A stretch of 27,246 nucleotides of DNA, taken from contig JAITOQ010000248.1 of NCBI GenBank assembly GCA_031289865.1, positions 1 to 27,246 on the forward strand. Direction: 5' to 3'. The stretch comes from Clostridiales bacterium (GTDB lineage: Bacteria > Bacillota > Clostridia > Christensenellales > JAISNN01). Both the position numbers and the translations under genes were made by a program. Below are positions 1-5,920 of this stretch, piece by piece. Every line of letters begins with the position of its first letter. Within the stretch, counting starts at the first letter, position 1. The notes under the pieces were generated by a model. The model saw only the letters and a program-made list of their open reading frames with translations, was not told the origin of the DNA and did not search any database.

Positions 1-29
1 TTTAGCTTAAAAATTGTTTTTGCACTCAT
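1..29 (-). CDS. 5' end of an unidentified minus-strand gene (partial)
   Basis: A minus-strand ATG (complement of 27-29) is preceded by a good ribosome binding site, AGGGG (complement of 38-42), 8 nt upstream. Nine codons, MSAKTIFKL, can be read before the gene leaves the window. Nothing can be said about function. It is codirectional with the next gene at 90-557 and could be cotranscribed with it across a 60-nt AT-rich gap. Confidence 0.35.
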
Positions 30-89
30 GATTTTTTCCCCTAAGAAAAATTTTATTTTTTTAAAGCAAATTGTTATTTTTTTGTTTTG

Positions 90-557
90 TTATTTCCCTT
101 CAAATTCGTCGTTTTTGTAAAAGATTTCAAAAACGATAAGAGAATTTTTTTCGCGGAGCTTCGTGACGAATGAGGTTTCGTTTTTCGGGTCTATCAAAAT
201 TTTTAGACAGCGGATATCGTCGAGGCTTCCTTTTTTTAGATAGATTAAAAAGAGTTCGTTTGTGTCGCCGCTTTTTCGGATAAGGCGCATATCGCCGTAA
301 GCGATATGAAAGCCAAAATAACCGAAACGCACGGCGAAACCCTTTTCCTCAAAAACGTAGCGCGCATAAAACGCCGTTACCGCGGAGAGCGCGGATAGGA
401 CAAAACACACGGCGGAGGAGATTACCGCGCCCGTGAGCGTTGCGCGCTCATATGTCACGATACAGACGACCGCAAGCGCGGCAAGGATAATACTTGCGAG
501 TAGGGCGAGGGTGTTGACGGTTTTTGAGTTTTTTAACTTTAATTTAGAATAAGTCAT
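90..557 (-). CDS. Two-TM membrane protein with PH-like cytoplasmic domain (hypothetical)
   Basis: Protein of 155 residues. Two hydrophobic helices (about residues 15-36 and 42-65) form an N-terminal hairpin. A soluble tail of about 90 residues follows, with alternating beta-like segments (FAVRFGYFGFHIAYGDMRLI, FLIYLKKG) and a final amphipathic stretch ending in DPKNETSFVTKLREKN. This layout resembles small bacterial PH-domain membrane proteins, where strands are followed by a C-terminal helix and the motif 'YGDM..I' marks the turn before the sheet. That is a topology-based inference, not a confident family match, and the function is unknown. The ATG at 557 has no Shine-Dalgarno sequence, but a strong promoter lies directly upstream, so the mRNA may be almost leaderless. 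Confidence 0.6.
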   Translation of the reverse strand: MTYSKLKLKNSKTVNTLALLASIILAALAVVCIVTYERATLTGAVISSAVCFVLSALSAVTAFYARYVFEEKGFAVRFGYFGFHIAYGDMRLIRKSGDTNELFLIYLKKGSLDDIRCLKILIDPKNETSFVTKLREKNSLIVFEIFYKNDEFEGK

Positions 558-567
558 AACATGATAT

Positions 568-597
568 ATTATAAGCCAAAAAGAGGTGTTTTGTAAA
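568..597 (-). promoter_or_regulatory. Predicted sigma-A promoter for the 90-557 gene
   Basis: On the minus strand, TTTACA (complement of 592-597) is followed by an 18-nt spacer and TATAAT (complement of 568-573). The predicted transcription start, near 561, is only about 4 nt before the ATG at 557. Confidence 0.55.
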
Positions 598-937
598 CTT
601 TTTTTTAGACATTTTTCAACAAATTTATTTAATGCGTAATGCAGAACAAAAAAGCCGACGCATTCTGAAAAGTCTGTGTCATTCTGAATAGACGTAATTC
701 GTAGAAGTCGTTTTAGATTCTTCGCAGGCTCGGAAAGACACTCACTTTTCTTTTATCCGTAATTCTGCATTCTGCATTAAAAAACATTCCGCATTGAAAA
801 ATGCCGAAAAAAGTCGAGAGATATCGAATTTTGAAAGAAATTTTCCAAATATTGTACAAAATTAGTATTTTGCGAATGTAAGTCACTATAATTCAATATA
901 AATTAAAATATTCCCAAATAAACTTAAATATTTTGTC
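598..937. repeat. Intergenic gap with degenerate dispersed repeats
   Basis: No gene is visible here. At 675-742 there is a decayed copy of the dispersed element that starts GTGTCATTCTGA and ends with the inverse of GAAGAATCTAAAACG. Around 645-660 and 760-803 there are remnants of the TGCAGAA / TTCTGCA heptamer family. The rest (about 804-937) is AT-rich without a clear motif, apart from a TATAAT at 887-892 that lacks a convincing -35 box. Confidence 0.6.
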
Positions 938-966
938 TTGAAAAATTCATGTTTTTATTTTATAAT
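938..966 (+). promoter_or_regulatory. Predicted sigma-A promoter for the 1050-1433 gene
   Basis: TTGAAA at 938-943, a 17-nt spacer and a perfect TATAAT at 961-966. The predicted start near 973 gives a leader of about 77 nt before the ATG at 1050. It is one of the best promoter matches in the window. Confidence 0.65.
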
Positions 967-1049
967 TATAGTACTTTAAAACCGAAGGCATTCGATAGGT
1001 GATTTTGCACGCGTTTTTAAAGAACTATCAAACAGAGGAGGTAATTTTC

Positions 1050-1433
1050 ATGGACGTACAAACACGCGGTACCATTCAATCCGTCGCCGCAGAGGCGAAA
1101 AAGAGAATGAAGTTGGGGTACTGGAACGACATCAAGGAAAGACGCAGAACGGAGGAGCGTCCGCACACGGGACGGTGCGGAGCGGACACGCTGACAAAGG
1201 AAGAGGAGCAATATTATGCACGTGTCAAAAAGATTTTGTCCGCGGGCGAAGACGAGGTGATCATCAACCCTATCGCACAGCTCATGGACAAGCAGCATTA
1301 CTCGGAGCTTAGTCCGTCTGACAAACAGCAATATGTGTTCCGTCTTTCGGAAATCTACATAAGTATCAAAAAGAAAATTGCCGCCGGTGAGGCAAAGGGC
1401 GGGCTTGACGGTCGAATCGCCTTGATAATTTAA
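1050..1433 (+). CDS. Hypothetical protein, charged, soluble (127 aa)
   Basis: I do not recognise this family. The start is the ATG at 1050 because a near-perfect GAGGAGGT ribosome binding site ends 7 nt upstream. The upstream in-frame start at 999 has none, so the longer reading is rejected. The product (MDVQTRGTIQSVAAEAKKRM...) has no signal peptide or membrane segment. It is rich in Lys, Arg and Glu, has a basic patch KERRRTEER around residues 29-37, and looks mostly helical. The second half (INPIAQLMDKQHY, SPSDKQQYVFRLSEIYISIK) looks like a compact helical domain. The promoter and ribosome binding site suggest strong expression. Its stop overlaps the stop of the convergent bofA-like gene by 4 nt. 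Confidence 0.75.
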   Translation: MDVQTRGTIQSVAAEAKKRMKLGYWNDIKERRRTEERPHTGRCGADTLTKEEEQYYARVKKILSAGEDEVIINPIAQLMDKQHYSELSPSDKQQYVFRLSEIYISIKKKIAAGEAKGGLDGRIALII

Positions 1434-1666
1434 AACAAGGAAAACAGCGCGCCGACTATCCCTAAAGCTCCCGTCAAAAACGAATCGAACGTGATAGGCT
1501 TTAGGTCTGAAATCAGGATTTGAGCGAGGTATAGAAACGCGCCGACAAGACTGTTTGACAAGACAAAAAGGATAGGCTTTAGCTTGCGCTTTGCGAGCCA
1601 TACAAGGGCGAGCGTCAAAAAAAGTCCGCAGCAAAAAGCCGCGATATTTTCAATATAGATCATCAT
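1430..1666 (-). CDS. BofA-like protein (pro-sigma-K processing inhibitor family)
   Basis: Small membrane protein of 78 residues with an N-terminal hydrophobic helix (IENIAAFCCGLFLTLALVWL), a short basic loop (KRKLK) and a C-terminal hydrophobic region. The C-terminal half reads as the BofA pattern: a K-P-[hydrophobic]-N-S-[LI]-[VI]-G helix (PILFVLSNSLVGAFLYL), then a pair of conserved small-residue turns ending in G-x-L-G-I-x-G (TGALGIVGALFSLF). In Bacillus, BofA holds the SpoIVFB protease inactive in the outer forespore membrane. BofA-like proteins are common in Clostridia, sometimes without that role. It is divergent from yunB, which supports a sporulation link. The ribosome binding site is poorly placed: GAGGAG (complement of 1685-1690) lies 18 nt from the first ATG and no closer in-frame start exists. 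Confidence 0.6.
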   Translation of the reverse strand: MMIYIENIAAFCCGLFLTLALVWLAKRKLKPILFVLSNSLVGAFLYLAQILISDLKPITFDSFLTGALGIVGALFSLF

Positions 1667-1721
1667 ACGGTAGTATATTCCGCACTCCTCACGAATAGAA
1701 ATAGAGAAAAAGGAATTTCGT

Positions 1722-2369
1722 ATGAGATCGTTAAAAGTAAAATACAGAACCGCTCCCCTCGGACGGAAAATCCTTGTGTTTTTCGTCCTCGGAGCGGTTT
1801 TTGTTTCGGTTTATTATATCTTTTTGGTTTTGCCTCTCGTCGGGCGAAGTGCGGAGGACGCGGCGCGGCGCGATTTGTCGGAGATTTTACAAAAAAGCGC
1901 GTACGGTACGGAAGCGGACTACGAAAAACTCGTGCGCGTCGTATATGACGGCAAAAAAAACATCGTACTCATAGAAACGAATGCGGCGGCGGTAAACGCG
2001 CTCCTCGCGCAAGTCATGAGGAACGCGGAGGAGGGGCTTAAACGGGCGGAAATCCGTCGGATAGACGTCCCTATCGGCGCGTTTTCGGGACTGAAATTCC
2101 TTGCGGAAAAGGGCGAAAACGTCGGTATAGAAACGCGTCCAAAAAACGCCGTCGGACTTCGTTTAAAGAGCGAGCTTTTAAACGCGGGGAGCGATAGGAC
2201 ACTCCACAGAATTTCGGTCGTCCTCTATGCGGAAATCGGCATTTCATATTTTTTGCACGAGGGGAGCGCGTATGCGGAATGCGAAATCCTGATAGCGGAA
2301 AATCTGCTTGCGGGACGGCTTGACGAGGCTTGCGCGGTGTCGGGGTCGGGCGTTAATTTTATACCTTAA
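1722..2369 (+). CDS. yunB: Sporulation protein YunB
   Basis: Protein of 215 residues with one N-terminal membrane helix (about residues 17-37, VFFVLGAVFVSVYYIFLVLP) and an extracytoplasmic domain. The YunB landmarks are all present in order: a helix with small residues after the membrane (SAEDAARRDLSEIL), a strand-turn reading YDGKKNIVLIETNAAAVNAL, the segment DVPIGAFSGLKFLAEKG, a V-x-x-R/L-x-S-E-L-x-x-A-G block (LRLKSELLNAGSDRTLHRI), and a C-terminal IAENLLAGRLDEA. YunB is needed for efficient spore formation in Bacillus subtilis and belongs to the sigma-E regulon; its molecular role is not known. The ribosome binding site AGGA (1711-1714) precedes the ATG by 7 nt. The gene shares a 55-nt region with the divergent bofA-like gene. 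Confidence 0.85.
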   Translation: MRSLKVKYRTAPLGRKILVFFVLGAVFVSVYYIFLVLPLVGRSAEDAARRDLSEILQKSAYGTEADYEKLVRVVYDGKKNIVLIETNAAAVNALLAQVMRNAEEGLKRAEIRRIDVPIGAFSGLKFLAEKGENVGIETRPKNAVGLRLKSELLNAGSDRTLHRISVVLYAEIGISYFLHEGSAYAECEILIAENLLAGRLDEACAVSGSGVNFIP

Positions 2370-2857
2370 GTAGGTGTCATTCTGAAATTGAAAGTTGAAA
2401 ATTGAAAGTTGAAAGTTAAGGTGTCGCTTTGCTCCGATAAAAAGTAGGTGTCATTCTGAGCGCAGCGAAGAATCTCAAACGTATTTAATGCAGAATGCAA
2501 AATGCAGAATGCAAAATGCAGAATGCAGAATTGCGGATAATTAGAGATGTAAGTTCGGAGAAATCGTTTTAGATTCTTCGCGTTGCTCAGAATGACAACA
2601 AACTATTTAATACAGAAACAACAACTGTTCATTAGTAATGACACATAGTTTAAAATTAGCAATTCTGCATTCTGCATTCTGCTTAGATTCTTCGCGTTGC
2701 TCAGAATGACAACAAACTATTTAATGCAGAATGACAACAACTGTTCATTCGTAATGACACCTACTTTAAAATTCGCAATTCTGCATTCTGCATTCTGCAT
2801 TCTGCATTCTGCATTCTGCATTCTGCATTAAAAAAATACTTAATCGAAAATTCATTT
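2370..2857. repeat. Composite block of dispersed repeats, all families together
   Basis: No gene is present. From left to right: four TTGAAAG-type heptamers (2388-2415); a core TGTCGCTTTGCTCCGATAA that recurs near 5410; an element with inverted arms (left 2449-2481, right 2565-2597) enclosing TGCAGAA/TGCAAAA heptamers (about 2488-2531); a roughly 114-bp unit present twice in tandem (starting 2571 and 2685, differing by a few substitutions and a 2-nt indel); and seven perfect TTCTGCA heptamers (2779-2827). The heptamers left and right are inverse to each other, so the whole block can fold back on itself. The remaining bases to 2945 hold the promoter-like and ribosome binding sequences of the ABC transporter gene. 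Confidence 0.85.
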
Positions 2858-2945
2858 TAGTTTAATTCCAAATTCACATTTATACTGTAGTGTAGTTTTA
2901 TAAGGATTAGGAAATAAAATATACCGCAAGGAGGAAGCAAAAACT

Positions 2946-5366
2946 ATGCTAAAGTTGATGAATGTCAAAAAGGATTACAAGGTAGGCGAAGAGGTGATTC
3001 ACGCGGTGGACGGAGTGAGCCTCGACTTTAGAAGATCGGAGTTTGTCGCGATCTTAGGTCCGAGCGGCTGCGGAAAGACGACGATGATGAATATTATCGG
3101 CGGCTTAGACCGTTACACGAGCGGGGACATGACCGTAAACGGTCAGACCACAAAGGTTTACAAGGACAAGGATTGGGACAACTACCGCAACAAACAGATA
3201 GGGTTTGTCTTTCAGAGCTACAATCTCATTTCGCATCTCTCCGTCCTCGGAAACGTGGAGATCGCTTTGACGATATCGGGCATTCCTCCCGCGGAGCGCA
3301 CAAAGCGCGCAAAGGACGCGCTTACGGAGGTGGGGCTTGGCGAACAGCTCTACAAGCGTCCGAATCAGCTTTCGGGCGGGCAGATGCAGAGGGTTGCGAT
3401 AGCGCGTGCTTTGGTCAACCGTCCCGAAATTTTGCTTGCGGACGAACCGACGGGTGCACTTGACACAAAGACAAGCGAGCAAATCATGGATCTCATCAAA
3501 AAGATTTCCGCAAATCGATTAGTCGTCATGGTAACGCACAATCCCGAAATTGCCGAACAGTACGCTAACCGTATTATAAAAATGAAGGACGGCAAGATTT
3601 TGGACGATACGAATCCTTACCGTTCGGAGGACGACGCGGAATTTCAAGAGGAAGTCAAAGCCCTAAAGTCATCGGAGGCGGCGGCGGTCGCTTCGCCTAA
3701 AAAACAAGAAAAAAAGAGCGCGATGTCGTTTTTGACGGCAATTTCATTGAGCGCGAGAAATCTAAAGAGCAAGCTGCGCCGTTCGGTATTGACCTCTATA
3801 GCAAGCGCGATCGGTATTTTGGGTATCGGACTCATCATGGCTATCAGTAACGGCATGAACGTATATATGGACGGTATGATTGCGGGTTCGATGGAGAGTA
3901 CCCCCGTCACGGTCGGTTCTTCCGGACTCGATATCAGCGCGCTTATGAACGAAAGAATGGGAAACAACAACACACTCGATAAGTTTCCGAATATAGACAA
4001 AATTTACGCACAGATTGCGGAAACGGCGGCAAAGACCGTCATCACGGACGATTATGTGCAATACTTAAAAAACAATATAAAAGCCGAATGGGTCAACGAT
4101 ATCGTATACGATACGGGAATGAAGGTCGATTTTTACGGAATACGTGCGGGAACGACCGATTATTCGCTGTTGACCGCTTCGAGCGGAAATGCTTTGTCAA
4201 GCCTTATGGGCGGCGGGTCGTTCAGCCAAATGCAAAATTCTGACTTTGTTTCGCGGCTTTATGATCCGCTTACGGGAAAGGTGCCGACGGAAAAAGACGA
4301 GGTGGCTTTGGTCGTAGACGAATACAATCGGATAAGTGCAACGACTCTGGAAGCAATAGGAATAAAGGTGATAGGCGACAGCTCAAAAACAGAATTTACT
4401 TTTGAGGAGCTTGTCGGCGCGCAAATCGCATATAAGGTACTGACAAACGATCAACGGTATGTGTTTGACGGCGTTAATAATAAATTTGTTGAGAATACCG
4501 CGGTTGATTTTGAGGACGCTTCGGTCTTGACATTGCATGTCGCGGGGATTTTGCGTCTAAAAGAAAGCTCTGAAACGGGATTGCTTTCGCAAGGCGTCGT
4601 CTACACAAAAGCACTCACCGAATGGCTCTTAGAGCAAAACAGCGTTTCCGAAATCGTGAAATATATGGAAGCTGACGCAACGCAATTATTAAATCCGCTG
4701 ACGGGAACTAATTATATGCCTTCGTTCGGGCTGACGGGTACGACGTCGGCGGCAGAGGTTAGAGAAACGGCGTTCAGAACATACGGCGGGATATTCGCGG
4801 GGGCAAAGTATAAAGGAATCAGTATTTATTCGACCGATCTCAACGGGCGAAACGGTGTAAAAGACGTATTGAATGCCTACAACAAAGACAATCCCGACGC
4901 CGTCGTAGAATTTTCAGATATCGTAGAAACCATGGGGTCGGTGATGAATTCCATTCTCGGAGTGATAACCGCCGTCCTCATAGGCTTTACGGCGATATCG
5001 CTTGTGGTTTCGGCGGTCATGATTTCGATTATTACCTCGATATCCGTACTTGAAAGGACAAAGGAAATCGGAGTACTACGGAGTATCGGTGCGCGCAAAA
5101 AGGACATCACACGCGTATTTAATGCGGAAACCATGATACTCGGACTGCTTTCGGGCATAATCGGCGTCGCCGTAACACTCCTCTTGTCGATACCGATAAA
5201 TTTGATTATGAAATCCTCGCTCGAGGTCGATAAGATAGCCCAACTCTCCTTTGTCAACGGCTTACTCTTAGTAGTCGTCAGCGTCGCCGTCACGCTTTTG
5301 TCGGGACTCATTCCCGCAAAGGGCGCGTCAAAGAAAGATCCGGTAGTCGCGCTGAGGACGGAGTAG
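2946..5366 (+). CDS. ABC exporter, fused ATPase and FtsX/MacB-type permease
   Basis: Single chain of 806 residues. The LolD/MacB-type ATPase (residues 1-225) has Walker A GPSGCGKT (38-45), Q-loop FVFQSYN (Q90), signature LSGGQ (142-146), Walker B ILLADE (162-167), D-loop GALD and H198. A charged linker (about 226-260) leads to the permease: one TM helix (about 281-302), a large extracytoplasmic domain (about 305-660), and three C-terminal helices in an FtsX-type domain that ends LIPAKGASKKDPVVALRTE, the usual tail of this family. Relatives export peptides, lipoproteins or drugs, or form mechanotransmission complexes; the substrate here is unknown. ATPase-first fusions of this kind occur in Firmicutes, whereas split genes are more common. 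The ribosome binding site AAGGAGG (2928-2934) fixes the start. A TATACT (2881-2886) lies upstream with a poor -35 box. No sensor kinase or second subunit is adjacent. Confidence 0.9.
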   Translation: MLKLMNVKKDYKVGEEVIHAVDGVSLDFRRSEFVAILGPSGCGKTTMMNIIGGLDRYTSGDMTVNGQTTKVYKDKDWDNYRNKQIGFVFQSYNLISHLSVLGNVEIALTISGIPPAERTKRAKDALTEVGLGEQLYKRPNQLSGGQMQRVAIARALVNRPEILLADEPTGALDTKTSEQIMDLIKKISANRLVVMVTHNPEIAEQYANRIIKMKDGKILDDTNPYRSEDDAEFQEEVKALKSSEAAAVASPKKQEKKSAMSFLTAISLSARNLKSKLRRSVLTSIASAIGILGIGLIMAISNGMNVYMDGMIAGSMESTPVTVGSSGLDISALMNERMGNNNTLDKFPNIDKIYAQIAETAAKTVITDDYVQYLKNNIKAEWVNDIVYDTGMKVDFYGIRAGTTDYSLLTASSGNALSSLMGGGSFSQMQNSDFVSRLYDPLTGKVPTEKDEVALVVDEYNRISATTLEAIGIKVIGDSSKTEFTFEELVGAQIAYKVLTNDQRYVFDGVNNKFVENTAVDFEDASVLTLHVAGILRLKESSETGLLSQGVVYTKALTEWLLEQNSVSEIVKYMEADATQLLNPLTGTNYMPSFGLTGTTSAAEVRETAFRTYGGIFAGAKYKGISIYSTDLNGRNGVKDVLNAYNKDNPDAVVEFSDIVETMGSVMNSILGVITAVLIGFTAISLVVSAVMISIITSISVLERTKEIGVLRSIGARKKDITRVFNAETMILGLLSGIIGVAVTLLLSIPINLIMKSSLEVDKIAQLSFVNGLLLVVVSVAVTLLSGLIPAKGASKKDPVVALRTE

Positions 5367-5551
5367 ATTAAAAGTTGAAAGTGGAAAGTTGAAAGTTGAA
5401 AATTAAGGTGTCGCTTTGCTCCGAATAAAAAAAGTCGGTAATTCTCTCGTAGGGGCGACCGCCTCGGTCGCCCGTAATCCGAATAAAAAAAGTCGGTAAT
5501 CCTCTTGTAGGGGACGATGCCTCATCGTCCCGTATCCGAATAAAAAAGTGT
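5367..5551. repeat. TTGAAAG heptamers and two short perfect palindromes
   Basis: Directly after the ABC gene come four GTTGAAA/GTGGAAA heptamers (5374-5401), then the core seen at 2418-2440 (GGTGTCGCTTTGCTCCGAA). Two copies of CCGAATAAAAAAAGTCGGTA follow, each leading into a palindrome: 5453-5473 (GGGCGACCG, loop CCT, inverse arm) and 5511-5531 (GGGACGATG, loop CCT, inverse arm). Both stems are perfect 9-bp pairings with the same loop and the same GTAGG/CCCGTA borders but different stem sequence. Confidence 0.85.
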
Positions 5552-5677
5552 GTGTCATTCTGAGCGGAGCGAAGAATCTAAAACGTTAACAATACAACCG
5601 CTGCACAAAAATCGGATTCCGATTAGGTGTGATACGGGAAAATCGTTTTGGATTCTTCGCTCCGCTCAGAATGACAC
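5552..5677. repeat. 126-bp dispersed element with 34-bp inverted arms
   Basis: The left arm (5552-5585, starting GTGTCATTCTGAGCGGAGCG) and right arm (5644-5677, the inverse) match at 33 of 34 positions and enclose 58 nt. It is the best preserved copy of an element also seen at 675-742, 2449-2597, 13237-13273 (left arm only) and 15344-15469. Read as protein the arm gives CHSERSEESK, a familiar spurious translation, so the reading frame across it is not a gene. No transposase is encoded in it. Confidence 0.85.
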
Positions 5678-5793
5678 CTATTTTTTAAATCTGCTATTCT
5701 GCATTTTACACTTTATATTCCTTATTTTTACAGTGATGACGCCTACTTTTTTATACGTTTCAAAATTTTTTTTCAAAAACCGTTTCAAAACGC

Positions 5794-5822
5794 TTGTAAA
5801 AGTTTCGGAATTACCTTATACT
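5794..5822 (+). promoter_or_regulatory. Predicted sigma-A promoter for the glycosyltransferase gene
   Basis: TTGTAA (5794-5799), a 17-nt spacer and TATACT (5817-5822), placed after the repeat block and about 90 nt before the ATG at 5921. Confidence 0.55.
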
Positions 5823-5920
5823 TTATAAAGTGTATTTACTTCCGAGATATTCCTTTGCGGAAATTACGGTTTTTGCGGGAGGTTTCGGGAAATATTTTAA
5901 GTTTCGGAGTTTGGTAAGCT

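Noticed and set aside
999..1049. Longer start for the 127-aa protein
   Set aside because: The perfect GAGGAGGT box lies inside this extension and points to the ATG at 1050.
1017..1634. 205-codon minus-strand open frame opposite the 127-aa gene
   Set aside because: It overlaps two better supported genes in other frames, has low-complexity Arg/Leu/Cys composition typical of an antisense shadow, and lacks a ribosome binding site.
2487..2829. CRISPR array suggested by the many short repeats
   Set aside because: Repeat units are 7 nt and contiguous, with no unique spacers of constant length and no cas genes nearby.
5550..5828. Open frame starting MCHSERSEESK
   Set aside because: It is the translation of the inverted-arm element and its flank; the start of the frame is repeat sequence found elsewhere, and no ribosome binding site is present.
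5367..5920. Riboswitch or T-box leader before the glycosyltransferase gene
   Set aside because: The gap is explained by dispersed repeats and a promoter; no known riboswitch or T-box motif could be identified.
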